The notes beneath the pieces were generated by a model, which was not told the DNA's origin, made no database searches, and worked only from the letters and a program-made list of their open reading frames with translations. Source: Massilia glaciei (GTDB taxonomy: Bacteria; Pseudomonadota; Gammaproteobacteria; Burkholderiales; Burkholderiaceae_D). From it: a DNA stretch of 50,908 nucleotides. The stretch lies in assembly GCF_003011895.2 (NCBI RefSeq), contig NZ_PXWF02000229.1:1-50908 (forward strand). Reading direction: 5' to 3'. This document shows, piece by piece, positions 1-8,948 of the stretch; positions within the stretch are counted from its first letter, which is position 1; each line of letters opens with the position of its first letter. Both the position numbers and the translations under genes were made by a program.

Positions 1-152
1 CGAGTGAGTTGTGTATAAACCTATGGGTTTGAGCGCGTACCCGGCAACAGTTCGTTTCGATCTCACAGGTGCCAATTTCCGAAAGCAGATGAAACAACTG
101 GAGCTCAACGACGTTGTCTTATTTGAACGTTCTATCTCCTCGCCCGCCCCTT

Positions 153-988
153 CTACGGGCAATTCACGATGTCGAAATTTTCCGGCACTTGGACTTGCTT
201 GAAAATCGTTCTTGAGCTCCGCTTGATCTCGACTAATCGTGGAGCCACGGTCGCCCGCCGCTGATCCGGCCCGAGGAAGACGACGCCCTCCGAATCGGCG
301 GGAAGACCGGAGCAGTGGGACCTCTTGTTGAAATCCATTTCGAGGGCGATCTGATACAGGTTGCTCTTGCGCGCGTGGGCGGGCATCGCTTGGAAGTTGA
401 GAAGCCCCGCCCATAGAACGGAGGATATGAGAATCGCGAAGGCGATCATGGCATTGCCGCCCTCCGACTTCCCGTAGTAGTAGAGCATGAGGACGGCGCT
501 GTCGATCAAAATCGGCAGCACGGCAGCCAGATAGATCCATGTCGCTATCACCATCGCCGACGCGGCCGTCGTCGCGTGCGGAAGCGCCGACGCGTCGATC
601 TGGAATATGGCGCTCACCTCGCCGACCGCTCTGCCATGGGCGACGTAAGTGGCCAGCGCGAACGTCGCGAGCGCGAGAATCTTGGCGGACATAAATTCAG
701 CGAAATGGCGGTCCAAGAAACGGCTCGTCACCGTGGCCAGGACCACCAAACCCAACGCGGCCCCGGACATGTAGAACGCGAACGCGTATCCCGCCGTACC
801 AGTCCATAGGAGGCCAAGGCGCTGCCGACCACCGCGATCAGTGGGCTGACGATGGACATGGCGATTAATTTGAAACGCAGATCGAACGTGGGGTTCTTGA
901 TGAAAGATCTGAGTCGCTTTCGCTGCCACGCGAATCGCGCTCGCAGCCTTATGCGCTCATTGGGCAAGCGGTCGTTTGCGATTTTCAT
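153..988 (-). pseudogene. Multi-spanning membrane protein of unknown function, broken by a frameshift
   Basis: Two overlapping minus-strand frames together make one plausible protein of about 277 residues. The first starts at ATG 988, behind a GGGAG ribosome-binding site, and carries a basic N-terminus and one hydrophobic helix ending near ALASYGLV. The second continues with GYAFAFYMSG and runs to the stop at 153. The switch lies near 795-825 and fits loss of one base. The joined product has about five hydrophobic segments and a soluble tail of about 75 residues with two Cys (CSGLPADSEG and the final NCP). I do not recognise the family. It is divergent from the PAAR-effector-immunity unit, so a role beside that unit is possible but inferred. 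A sequencing error would restore an intact gene. Confidence 0.6.
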
Positions 989-1190
989 GCTATGGGGTCT
1001 CCCAGAATAGATTCATCGATTGTCGATGATCGCCGGCCGTGGTCGGCCGAGTCGATCACGGCTGCGGGAGCGTCAGCGGGCGTCGAGATTTCGCTAGGGC
1101 ATCGCCAGCATGGCGAGCACAGCGGGCGCGACCCTGGCCGCAGGTCGTTGGACTCTCGGAAAGCCGAATCGTGCGGACACAACATGGGCA

Positions 1191-1212
1191 AAGTTTGATA
1201 TTTCGCAAACTT
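1191..1212. promoter_or_regulatory. Inverted repeat in the divergent intergenic region
   Basis: AAGTTTG and CAAACTT form perfect 7-base arms around an 8-base loop. The repeat sits about 50 bases upstream of the PAAR gene and 200 bases from the divergent membrane-protein gene. It is in the right place for an operator of the effector unit, but no regulator is identified. The rest of the interval 989-1264 shows nothing else I can name. Confidence 0.3.
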
Positions 1213-1264
1213 GGTCATCCGGGCGCCGATCACCCTCCTGAAACATTGACGAAATTAAAATGCC

Positions 1265-1843
1265 ATGCAGCCGTTCATTGTTCAAGGCGACAAAACCAGC
1301 CACGGAGGGACGGTCTTGGTGGGCTCCCCATTCTCCGACTGCGACGGCAAGCCGATCGCGAGGGTTGGCGACATGGTCTCCTGCCCCGAGCGCAAAGGCG
1401 TATTCCCCATCGCCGAAGGGGACCAGTCGAACATCGTCGATGGCGCGCCAGTCGCCTATGATGGCTGCAAGACCGCCTGCGGAGCGAGGCTCGTTTCAAG
1501 CCAAATTCGAACGCTGACGGAGCCCTCCTCCGGCGCCGCGCCTGGCGCGAGCGACGACGGGGCATCCAACGGCTTCGGATCGAACGGCTTTGGCGCGATC
1601 GGTGCCGGCATGGCCGCAGCCTACCAAGAAGAGGAGCTTGATGCGGCCGCCGGACGATTCCAGGGCCGCTTCCAGCTCGTCGACTTGGAAAGCGGCGAAC
1701 CCATCTCTGGACAGGCGGTGCGAGTGCGCTCCACTGGCGGCCAATCCCTCACCGGCGCAACCGACGCCGGATGTTTCACCCAATGGGTCGAGCGCGATGA
1801 GGCCGAGGCCCTGGCATTCGACTACGCCGAGAAGAATGCATGA
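1265..1843 (+). CDS. PAAR-domain T6SS spike tip protein with a transthyretin-like C-terminal extension
   Basis: PAAR proteins cap the VgrG spike of the type VI secretion system and carry or recruit effectors. Residues 1-85 show the PAAR pattern: an opening VQGDKTSHGG, then GSPFSDCDGKPIARVGDMVSCP, and a Cys-containing DGCKTACGA close to the end of the domain. A low-complexity linker rich in Gly, Ser and Ala follows. Residues about 132-188 read like a transthyretin/prealbumin-like module (FQLVDLESGEPISGQAVRV, then a TDAG turn), which in this family can dock an effector. The stop overlaps the start of the nuclease gene in an ATGA, which indicates translational coupling. No clear Shine-Dalgarno precedes the ATG. 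The 192-residue length is normal for an extended PAAR protein. Confidence 0.85.
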   Translation: MQPFIVQGDKTSHGGTVLVGSPFSDCDGKPIARVGDMVSCPERKGVFPIAEGDQSNIVDGAPVAYDGCKTACGARLVSSQIRTLTEPSSGAAPGASDDGASNGFGSNGFGAIGAGMAAAYQEEELDAAAGRFQGRFQLVDLESGEPISGQAVRVRSTGGQSLTGATDAGCFTQWVERDEAEALAFDYAEKNA

Positions 1844-2568
1844 GCGACCTTCACCCGCTCGCCACCGGCAGCATGTCGCCGCGCGGCACGACAACGGTCG
1901 TCGGCGTCAACAAGCCTAGGATCGACCCGGTGGACAAGAAATTGCTGTGCGCTGCGATGTGCAAGTGCGACAAGGCCCCGAACGTCGGCAAGGACGGCAA
2001 GCAGCTCAAACAAGGATGCGTGGCGGAGAGCCTCAAAGGGCTCGACAAGGCATTGGAGCATCGGAGCCCATTCAAACAAGAAGTCAATTATGATATGACG
2101 CGAAAACCGCCGTCGCCGATCATGGACAGCGGCGTTAAAACCAAAGGGCACGACTACTTGCCTGGCTGGATCAGAAAGCATTGGGGCTCCGTACCCGCGC
2201 ATCCGCCGACGTTCACACCCGGCGCCGGCTTGATACGCCGACCCGACGTGGTCATCGTGAAGGACCCGTTGAAGCCGCCCACCCAAGACAACATCAAGCA
2301 GATCGTCGAGATGAAGTTCCCGCCCGACTCGATCACCCCGCGCCAAGAGGCGGCCTATCGCCGGATCGCCGGCGACAAGAACAAGCTGGCCGTGCTCGAG
2401 CCCGACGATTGCGATTGCGACTCCTCCGAGCCGGAGGATCCAAAGATGCCGGTGGAATCCCTTGGCTTCGTGGCGGGCGCCTTGGCCTGGATCGCGTATA
2501 TTCTGACTCGCGGGAAGACACCCCGACCGCCGATGGCGCCCGTGCCCCCTCTCGTCCCCGTCCTTTAA
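1840..2568 (+). CDS. VRR-NUC domain nuclease, probable T6SS DNase effector (TseV-like)
   Basis: The 242-residue product carries a VRR-NUC type PD-(D/E)xK nuclease core at about residues 130-188: RRPDVVIVKDP supplies the Asp, IVEMKF supplies the E-x-K pair, and the following RQEAAYRRIAGDKNKLAVLE gives the typical Gln and final strand. The N-terminal 80 residues are Cys-rich (CAAMCKCDK and a later GCVAES). A hydrophobic stretch near residues 208-222 and a Pro-rich tail close the protein. VRR-NUC effectors called TseV are secreted by T6SS and damage target-cell DNA. The ATGA overlap with a PAAR gene and a DUF3396 gene 12 bases downstream fit that arrangement. Secretion and toxicity are inferred from family and context. 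Confidence 0.85.
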   Translation: MSDLHPLATGSMSPRGTTTVVGVNKPRIDPVDKKLLCAAMCKCDKAPNVGKDGKQLKQGCVAESLKGLDKALEHRSPFKQEVNYDMTRKPPSPIMDSGVKTKGHDYLPGWIRKHWGSVPAHPPTFTPGAGLIRRPDVVIVKDPLKPPTQDNIKQIVEMKFPPDSITPRQEAAYRRIAGDKNKLAVLEPDDCDCDSSEPEDPKMPVESLGFVAGALAWIAYILTRGKTPRPPMAPVPPLVPVL

Positions 2569-2580
2569 GGAATCCGCAGC

Positions 2581-3678
2581 ATGTCGAAATCGAAGATGGA
2601 ATCCTTCATGGACGAGTGGATCAAGACCCACGAGCGCGACGTTCTTCCCGGGGCGATGCTGATGAAATATGGTCCGCAGGATTACGTGGGCGCCACGATC
2701 GCCGTTCGTGGAACGCTGTATTTCAAGGGATCGCACACGCCTGCGATCCGCGAGGCGCTGTGCAAGTGCCTCGACGCCTACGAGGCCGTCGCGAAGGATC
2801 ACCTGACTTGGCTGTGGCGCGAGGAGCCGCCGGATGGCCCGGACAAATATGCGTATGCCAAGGCTCCGCCCATGCGCGCGTTGATTAAGAAGATGGGCGA
2901 ACAGGACCAGGTCAGCTTCGCCTATGTCGGCGGCGAGAAACCGCACGACGCGAGCCCATGGATGTTCTTCGCGTCGGGCATGCGCGAGTGGGAGGCGAAG
3001 CTGGGTTGGAACGGGCTCGACTCGCTGCGCTTCTCCGTCCCCAAGGAGGTGATCGAGAAAAATCCAACACTGTTCCAAAAACTGTTCGTCGACTTCGCGA
3101 GGCTGCTCAAAGCGGAGCATGGCCACGCAGGGTACGCCCTGAACCTATCCCTGCCCCGCACGGAACCCAACGAGCCGACCGAGGCATTCATGGCATTGAA
3201 AATGGCCGGGCTGGACGCGGGAGAATCCGTCATGATCGGCAGTTGGCACGACAAGGGGATCGATGACCATATTTTCGGCATTGGTTGGCTCACAGCGATC
3301 AACAAGACCATGGTGGAAACGGTGGGCGGCCTCGACACGTTGCGCGCGGAGCTGCCCGCGAGCTGGTTCGCCAAATATGACTACGGAAATGGCTTGGTGA
3401 TCCAAGCCGGACCCGAGCCCGAGATCGCTCCCGTGGAGCTCGATCCCAAGCCGGCGATCTATGTCCTGCCTGCGATGGCGCTGCGAGAAATACGCCTGGT
3501 GGACAACGACGACCTGCACTACGGGTCGAAAGATGGGGAGCCCCGCCTCACCGGCTTGGCTGCGAACCAGTGGCTTGCGCGCTTCGACGTGCCCGAGGAG
3601 GATCTGATGGGCTACAAGACGAAACTATTGGGCGAGCCGAAGCAGACCAAAGAGACCACCCTGCCCGATAGTCTGTAG
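2581..3678 (+). CDS. DUF3396 family T6SS immunity protein (TsiV-like)
   Basis: The 365-residue product has no signal peptide or membrane segment, so it should be cytoplasmic, where a DNase must be neutralised. It shows the DUF3396/TsiV pattern: a strand with IEKNPTLFQKLFVDFARLL, then HGHAGYALNLSLP, a GLDAGE segment, the WLTAINKTMVETVGGLDTL block and YGNGLVIQAGPEPEI near residue 285. DUF3396 proteins are the known partners of VRR-NUC effectors, so the assignment comes from both family and position. The gene begins 12 bases after the nuclease stop with AAGGA upstream, so the two are almost certainly co-transcribed. The last 60 residues are less conserved and charged. Confidence 0.85.
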   Translation: MSKSKMESFMDEWIKTHERDVLPGAMLMKYGPQDYVGATIAVRGTLYFKGSHTPAIREALCKCLDAYEAVAKDHLTWLWREEPPDGPDKYAYAKAPPMRALIKKMGEQDQVSFAYVGGEKPHDASPWMFFASGMREWEAKLGWNGLDSLRFSVPKEVIEKNPTLFQKLFVDFARLLKAEHGHAGYALNLSLPRTEPNEPTEAFMALKMAGLDAGESVMIGSWHDKGIDDHIFGIGWLTAINKTMVETVGGLDTLRAELPASWFAKYDYGNGLVIQAGPEPEIAPVELDPKPAIYVLPAMALREIRLVDNDDLHYGSKDGEPRLTGLAANQWLARFDVPEEDLMGYKTKLLGEPKQTKETTLPDSL

Positions 3679-3857
3679 CCTGGCCGGTCAAACCCGCTGC
3701 CTGTTGAGCATCGCGGTGGCCACTGGTCGGAAGAAGGCTCGTTCGTCCCCTTTATTATTTCAAACTTGTCTAAACCGTGGGGCTTCTCTCCAAGCCGATC
3801 CACGAGCGGATGCGCTGCATGGTCTATCTTCGAATCATCGACAAACGCGCCCCGATA

Positions 3858-3877
3858 TTGTACAAGTTTTGATACAA
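3858..3877. promoter_or_regulatory. Operator-like palindrome overlapping the -10 region of the higBA-like operon
   Basis: TTGTACAAGTTTTGATACAA has TTGTA and TACAA as outer arms. Its left part, TTGTACAA, is itself an 8-base palindrome. The site ends 5 bases before the toxin start codon and overlaps a TACAAT-like -10 box. HigA-type antitoxins usually repress their own promoter by binding such palindromes, so autoregulation is the simple reading. Confidence 0.45.
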
Positions 3878-3882
3878 TAAAC

Positions 3883-4359
3883 ATGAAAAAAACACCCATA
3901 GCAACGCGCAAGGACGGCCCGGGCGAAACGCGAAAAAGAACGGCTACTCAACCGCCGGAGAATCGAAATGCCGAGCCGATTGTCAAAAAGGCGGTCAAGT
4001 GGATGGGCTACACGAAGGACGTGATGTCAGCGTTTCCGGATGAAGTCAAGCAGGTCGGCGGGGAGGAATTGTTCCGTATCCAATGCGGGTTGGACGCGAA
4101 TGACGCCGCTCCAATGGGAGACGTCGGCCCGGGCACCTACGAGATAGTGATCAGCAAGGCCGGAGGATGGTTTCGAATCTTTTACGTCGCGAAATTCGGC
4201 GACGCGGTCTATGTGCTGCACGCCTTTCAAAAAAAGACGAACGCGACGTCGAAAGGCGACATAGACATTGGCAAGAGACGATACGCCTTGGCGGAGGCCG
4301 ACTCGAAGCTCGCGGCGGCCGGAGCGCAGAAGGCCGCGCCGAACAAAACGAAACAATGA
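3883..4359 (+). CDS. Phage-derived Gp49-like / HigB-type toxin of a type II toxin-antitoxin system
   Basis: Toxins of the RelE/HigB superfamily usually cut mRNA on the ribosome. Residues about 28-125 match the Gp49-like family: VKWMGYTKDVMSAFPDEVKQ, a middle block ending PGTYEIVISKAGGWFRIFYV, then AVYVLHAFQKKTNATSKGDI followed by the C-terminal helix RRYALAEADSKL. The chosen ATG at 3883 adds about 38 mostly basic residues before the usual domain start. An internal ATG at about 4000 could be the real start. The antitoxin gene follows 10 bases after the stop. Toxin-first order is typical of HigBA. The 158-residue length is longer than most family members because of both tails. Confidence 0.8.
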   Translation: MKKTPIATRKDGPGETRKRTATQPPENRNAEPIVKKAVKWMGYTKDVMSAFPDEVKQVGGEELFRIQCGLDANDAAPMGDVGPGTYEIVISKAGGWFRIFYVAKFGDAVYVLHAFQKKTNATSKGDIDIGKRRYALAEADSKLAAAGAQKAAPNKTKQ

Positions 4360-4369
4360 GGAGTTGAAC

Positions 4370-4774
4370 ATGAAAAGCCAAGTGAAGGCGGCGAACCTTG
4401 ATGGCGTCATGCACGTGACCGGGATCGATGGCAATGTGTTCGAAGATTTGGGGTTCGGCAAGCAAGCGGCCAAACAGATGCAGGAGAAGGTTGTCCATGA
4501 AATCGCACAGCGGAACGAGATCAAGCGCGTGATGGTCGACGGGTTGAAGCAAGAAATTTCCCGTAGAGGACTCTCGGCGCTTGAAGCCGCGAAAGTGCTG
4601 GACATCTCCCGCCCACGGCTGTCGGACATTACGCACTTTAAAGTCGAGAAGTTCTCGATCGATTACGTTTGCGACCTGATGGCCAGAATGGGACAAACCG
4701 TTCAAGTCGTCATCGCCACTTCGCCAAACATGGGCAAGCGGGTCCGGAAGACACGTAAGTCGACCGAGCCCTAA
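4370..4774 (+). CDS. HigA-like XRE/HTH_37 antitoxin
   Basis: The 134-residue product has the layout of antitoxins paired with Gp49-like toxins. A short N-terminal part contains NVFEDLGFGKQAAKQMQEK, a hallmark of this antitoxin group. A helix-turn-helix follows at about residues 60-95 (GLSALEAAKVLDISRPRLSD), then KVEKFSIDYVCDLMARMGQTV. It should bind the toxin and repress the operon, probably at the palindrome upstream of the toxin gene. AGGAG lies 6 bases before the ATG. The tail after VVIATSP is basic and not part of the fold. Confidence 0.85.
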   Translation: MKSQVKAANLDGVMHVTGIDGNVFEDLGFGKQAAKQMQEKVVHEIAQRNEIKRVMVDGLKQEISRRGLSALEAAKVLDISRPRLSDITHFKVEKFSIDYVCDLMARMGQTVQVVIATSPNMGKRVRKTRKSTEP

Positions 4775-5090
4775 TAGCAAAGGCGGCGGCCTGCCCGAAA
4801 GCATGAGATTCGACGGCAACATTGTTGGTAAGTGCCCTTAACGGATTTTCATGGATGAAAACGAGTTCGTCAGCGAGAGGTGACCGCTGCCGAGATCACC
4901 CGGACCGCGACCGCAACCGGGAACGGCGCGCGTCCACCACCCGAATTCAACATTTCTTTCCGTCCACACCACCGCATCGTCCACTCCATGGCTGTATCCG
5001 CCCCCGAAAGCGGTAAAATGGCGCCCTTGGCACCTGCTGCCGGCGGCGCGACGGCGCCCCGGCAGACGCCGCCTCATCGACGAAGAATAA
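4775..5090. other. Non-coding junction between the accessory block and mutS
   Basis: The interval of about 316 bases holds no convincing gene. It marks the boundary between the toxin-antitoxin/T6SS cargo block and conserved chromosome. Its right part contains a TAAAAT box that may drive mutS. I see no att-like direct repeats or tRNA remnant. Confidence 0.5.
5014..5019 (+). promoter_or_regulatory. Candidate -10 box for mutS
   Basis: TAAAAT followed by GGCG, a context seen before several genes in this window, lies 72 bases before the mutS ATG. No good -35 box is visible at the expected distance, so the call is weak. Confidence 0.3.
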
Positions 5091-7769
5091 ATGACGACCG
5101 CCCCGAACGAAATCAACGCCGCCGCGATCAAGAACGGCGCGACCGAAAAGGTCACGCCCATGATGCAGCAATACCTGCGCATCAAGGCCGAATACCCGAC
5201 CATGCTGGTCTTTTACCGCATGGGCGACTTCTACGAACTGTTCCACGCCGACGCCGAGAAGGCGGCGCGCATCCTCGGCATCACGCTGACCGCGCGCGGC
5301 GCCCAGAACGGCAATCCGATCAAGATGTGCGGCATCCCCTTCCATTCGCTCGATCCCTACCTGGCCAAGCTGGTCAAGCTGGGCGAGTCGTGCGCGATCT
5401 GCGAACAGATCGGCGACCCGGCCACCAGCAAGGGCCCGGTCGAGCGCAAGGTCATGCGCGTGGTCACCCCCGGCACCCTCACCGACGCCGACCTGCTGCC
5501 CGAAAAGGCCGAGCGCCCGCTGCTGGCCGTGTGCGTGATCAACCAGCGCAAGGTCGTCACGACCGGCCTGGCCTGGCTCTCGCTCGCCTCGGGCGTGCTC
5601 AAACTGATGGAGTTCTCGGGCAGCGCCGCCAGCGCCGCGGCGCGCCTGCAGCAGGAGCTCGAGCGCATCGTGCCGGCCGAGATCCTGCGCGGCGACGACG
5701 CCGACATGCTCACTGACGACGGCTTCGCCCACACCCAGCGCGTGCCCGACTGGCACTTCGACGTCGTCGGCGGCCACAAGGCGCTGCTCGAACAACTCGG
5801 CGTGGCCACCCTGACCGGCTTCGGCGCCGACGGCATGGGCGCCGCCTTCGGCGCGGCCGGCGCGCTGCTGCGCTACGCCCATTCGACCCAGGGCCGCGGC
5901 CTGCAGCACGTGCGCAGCCTCGGCACCGAGACCGAGAACGAATTCATCGGCCTCGACGCGGCCACCCGCCGCAACCTCGAACTCACCGAGACCATCCGCG
6001 GCCAGGAGTCGCCCACCCTGTTCTCGCTGCTCGACCACTGCCGCACGGCGATGGGTTCGCGCCTGCTGCGCCACTGGCTGCACCACGCGCGGCGCGACCA
6101 GGGCGTGGCGCGCGCGCGCCACGCCGCCATCGGCGCGCTGGGCCAGAGCGACGCCGCCGGCGCGCTGTCGGCCACGCTGGCCGAGGTGCCCGACATCGAA
6201 CGCATCACCACCCGCATCGCGCTGCTGTCGGCGCGCCCGCGCGACCTGGCCAGCCTGCGCGACGGCCTGCGGCAGCTGCCGGCGCTGCGCCGCGGCGTCA
6301 GCCAAAGCTTCGCCGCCGGCGAGGACAGCCTGCTGGCGGCCATCCACGAGGCCATCGCCACGCCGGCGCAGTGCCTCGACCTGCTCGAGCGCGCGGTCGC
6401 GCCCGAACCGGCCGCGATGGTGCGCGACGGCGGCGTGTTCGCGCGCGGCTTCGACGCCGAACTCGACGAACTGCGCGGCCTGTCCGAGAACGCGGGCCAG
6501 TTCCTGGTCGACCTGGAGACGCGCGAGCGCGCGCGCACCGGCATCGCCAACCTGCGCGTCGAATACAACAAGGTGCACGGCTTCTACATCGAGGTCACGC
6601 ACGGCCAGACCGACAAGGTGCCCGACGACTACCGCCGCCGCCAGACCCTCAAAAACGCCGAACGCTACATCACGCCCGAACTGAAGGTGTTCGAAGACAA
6701 GGCGCTGTCGGCCCAGGACAAGGCGCTGGTGCGCGAGAAGCTGCTCTACGACCAGCTGCTGGCCGACCTCGCTCCCCACATCGGCACCCTGCAGACGATC
6801 TCGCAGGCGCTCGCCCAGCTCGACACGCTGACCGCGCTGGCCACCCACGCGCTGCGCCACAACTGGTGCGCGCCGCAGCTGGTGCTCGAGCCCTGCCTCG
6901 ACATCCGCGAGGGCCGCCACCCCGTGGTCGAGAACCAGATCGAGCGCTTCATCGCCAACGACTGCCAGTTGCAGGACGAACGCCGCCTGCTGCTCATCAC
7001 CGGCCCCAACATGGGCGGTAAATCGACCTTCATGCGCCAGGTCGCGCTGATCACGCTGCTGGCCTACGTGGGCAGCTACGTGCCCGCCGCCAGCGCCGTG
7101 ATCGGCCCGATCGACCGCATCTTCACGCGCATCGGCGCCACCGACGACCTGGCCGGCGGCCGTTCGACCTTCATGGTCGAGATGACCGAGTCGGCCGCCA
7201 TCCTCAACGGCGCGACCGAGCATTCGCTGGTGCTGATGGACGAGGTCGGACGCGGCACCTCGACCTTCGACGGGCTGGCGCTGGCGTGGGCGATCGCGCG
7301 CCACCTGATCGACACGAGCCGCAGCTTCACCCTGTTCGCGACCCATTATTTCGAGCTCACGCAACTGCCCGAGAGCCATCCGACGGCGGCCAATGTGCAC
7401 CTGTCGGCGGTCGAGCACAAGGACAGCATCGTGTTCCTGCACGCGGTGCAAGCCGGCCCCGCCTCGCAAAGCTACGGCCTGCAGGTGGCGCAGCTGGCCG
7501 GCGTGCCGCAAGGCGTGATCAAGGCCGCGCGCAAGCACCTCGCGCGGCTCGAATCGCAGGCGCTGGCGACGACCCCGCAACTCGACCTGTTCGCGCCGCC
7601 CTGCGCCCCGGACGAAGACGACGCCGGCCCCGCAGATAACGACGGCGCGGCCGCGCCGGACGCGCACGCGGCCAGGCTGCTCGCCGCGCTGGCCGACATC
7701 GACCCCGACGCGCTCAGCCCGCGCGAAGCGCTCGAGCAGTTGTACCACCTGAAGCGTCTGACGGCATGA
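5091..7769 (+). CDS. mutS: DNA mismatch repair protein MutS
   Basis: MutS recognises base mismatches and small loops and recruits MutL in an ATP-dependent way. The product is full length at 892 residues. The N-terminal mismatch-binding motif GDFYELF is at about residues 45-51, including the intercalating Phe and the Glu of F-x-E. The core and clamp domains follow. The ATPase has Walker [10 protein letters not shown] at residue 638 and [12 protein letters not shown] near 713, with FATHYFELT after it. A C-terminal region with a Pro/Asp-rich linker ends in the usual [13 protein letters not shown] segment for dimer/tetramer formation. The start was chosen because homologues begin shortly before VTPMMQQYL. 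The downstream gene overlaps the stop by four bases. Confidence 0.98.
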   Translation: MTTAPNEINAAAIKNGATEKVTPMMQQYLRIKAEYPTMLVFYRMGDFYELFHADAEKAARILGITLTARGAQNGNPIKMCGIPFHSLDPYLAKLVKLGESCAICEQIGDPATSKGPVERKVMRVVTPGTLTDADLLPEKAERPLLAVCVINQRKVVTTGLAWLSLASGVLKLMEFSGSAASAAARLQQELERIVPAEILRGDDADMLTDDGFAHTQRVPDWHFDVVGGHKALLEQLGVATLTGFGADGMGAAFGAAGALLRYAHSTQGRGLQHVRSLGTETENEFIGLDAATRRNLELTETIRGQESPTLFSLLDHCRTAMGSRLLRHWLHHARRDQGVARARHAAIGALGQSDAAGALSATLAEVPDIERITTRIALLSARPRDLASLRDGLRQLPALRRGVSQSFAAGEDSLLAAIHEAIATPAQCLDLLERAVAPEPAAMVRDGGVFARGFDAELDELRGLSENAGQFLVDLETRERARTGIANLRVEYNKVHGFYIEVTHGQTDKVPDDYRRRQTLKNAERYITPELKVFEDKALSAQDKALVREKLLYDQLLADLAPHIGTLQTISQALAQLDTLTALATHALRHNWCAPQLVLEPCLDIREGRHPVVENQIERFIANDCQLQDERRLLLITGPNMGGKSTFMRQVALITLLAYVGSYVPAASAVIGPIDRIFTRIGATDDLAGGRSTFMVEMTESAAILNGATEHSLVLMDEVGRGTSTFDGLALAWAIARHLIDTSRSFTLFATHYFELTQLPESHPTAANVHLSAVEHKDSIVFLHAVQAGPASQSYGLQVAQLAGVPQGVIKAARKHLARLESQALATTPQLDLFAPPCAPDEDDAGPADNDGAAAPDAHAARLLAALADIDPDALSPREALEQLYHLKRLTA

Positions 7770-8770
7770 GCGCGCCGCGCCTGTCCCTGGCGGCCGCCCT
7801 GCTGGCCGCCCTGCTGGCCGCGCCGGCCGCGTCCGCGCACGAGCGCGACCGGCCGGAGCGGCACCAGTTCGGCGTGATCGGCCACAGCTTCGGCGCCGAC
7901 ACCGGCCATGCGCGCGCGCTGGCGCGCCTGAAGAAGTCGAGCGCCGCAATGGACGAGGCCGCGCTCTCGTTCGTCGTCGCCACCGGCATCAAGGGCAACG
8001 GCGAAGCGTGCAGCGACGAGCTGTACTTGGAACGGCGCGCCTTGTTCGACGCCGCGCGCCGCCCCACCATTGTGGCGCCGGCGGCGAGCGACTGGAGCGA
8101 CTGCAAGACCCCGTCCGGGCGCAAGGCCGCCACCGAACGCCTGAGCCGGTATCGCGAGATCTTCTTCAACGAGCCGATCTCGCTGGGCAAACAGCCGCTC
8201 GCGCTCACGCGCCAGTCCGACAACGGCAAATTCCGCAGCTACTCCGAGAACGCGCACTGGATTGTGGGGCCGGTGCTGTACGCGACCGTCAACCTGCCTG
8301 CCAATAACAACAACTTCCTCAACGCGGCCGGACGCAACAGCGAGTTCGAGGACCGCATGGTGGCCAACCGCTTCTGGCTCAACCGCCTGTTCGCGCTGGC
8401 CCGGCGCAGCAAATTCGAGGCCGTGGTGCTGTTCTCCGAGGGCGATGTCAAGGCGCTCGAAAAGATCAGCCGGCTGCGCGCCCTGCTCACGCGCGCTCCG
8501 ACGCGGCAGGATGGCTTCGCTGCGCCGCGGCGCCAGATCGGCGTGCTGGCCGAAAAATTCAAGGGCAAGGTCCTGCTCGTCGACACGGCCGCGCTGGACA
8601 AGGGCGCCGCGCCCGCGATCATCTGGCGCGACAACCTCGGCCATGTGAGCCTGGGGGCGCAGTCGGTGCGGGTGCAGGTCACGCCGGGGTCCAGCACGCT
8701 GTTCGCGCTCAAGGGCGCGCGCGCCGAGGGCGGCGACCTCGACGAGACGAGGAAGAAGAAGGAAAAGTGA
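7766..8770 (+). CDS. Secreted protein of unknown function, coupled to mutS
   Basis: The 334-residue product begins with a clear signal peptide ([19 protein letters not shown], cleavage probably after ASA), so it is exported. The mature part opens with [13 protein letters not shown] and contains [20 protein letters not shown] and [12 protein letters not shown]. The fold hints at a phosphoesterase-like protein (GHSF, WIVG, N-rich metal-site-like segment), but no family can be named with confidence. The C-terminus is very Lys-rich. Its ATGA overlap with mutS shows translational coupling, yet an exported protein has no evident part in mismatch repair. The coupling may just reflect gene packing. 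Confidence 0.75.
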   Translation: MSAPRLSLAAALLAALLAAPAASAHERDRPERHQFGVIGHSFGADTGHARALARLKKSSAAMDEAALSFVVATGIKGNGEACSDELYLERRALFDAARRPTIVAPAASDWSDCKTPSGRKAATERLSRYREIFFNEPISLGKQPLALTRQSDNGKFRSYSENAHWIVGPVLYATVNLPANNNNFLNAAGRNSEFEDRMVANRFWLNRLFALARRSKFEAVVLFSEGDVKALEKISRLRALLTRAPTRQDGFAAPRRQIGVLAEKFKGKVLLVDTAALDKGAAPAIIWRDNLGHVSLGAQSVRVQVTPGSSTLFALKGARAEGGDLDETRKKKEK

Positions 8771-8917
8771 GGGTTGCCGCGGGGGCACCATGCATTTCTG
8801 CATGGCCGGGCCCGCATCTATTCAAAAATGAATAGCCGGGGATCCAACGGGCCGGTCTGGCGGCCCCGGGCCTGGGGCATTCCGGCCCTTGCGCGCCGCG
8901 CGCTATTGGGCGCGCAC

Positions 8918-8948
8918 GGTTTGCCCAGGGTTTGCCCAGGGTTTGCTC
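8918..8948. repeat. Short 11-base tandem repeat downstream of slyD
   Basis: Two perfect copies of GGTTTGCCCAG and a third partial copy run up to the slyD stop codon. They lie in the 178-base interval between convergent genes and have no visible coding role. The same interval contains a GCGCGC hairpin that could help end slyD transcription. Confidence 0.6.

Noticed and set aside
3612-3911. Minus-strand frame of 99 residues in the gap before the toxin gene
   Set aside because: It overlaps the ends of both neighbouring genes and resembles no known protein; no ribosome-binding site was seen.
4947-7949. A 1000-residue minus-strand open frame opposite mutS
   Set aside because: It is the antisense shadow of mutS, with Arg/Gly/Ala-rich, domain-free sequence typical of reverse frames in GC-rich genes.
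8771-8948. Possible small RNA gene between the mutS-linked gene and slyD
   Set aside because: It contains small hairpins (for example TATTCAAAAATGAATA) and 11-base repeats, but no promoter and no known RNA structure could be read.
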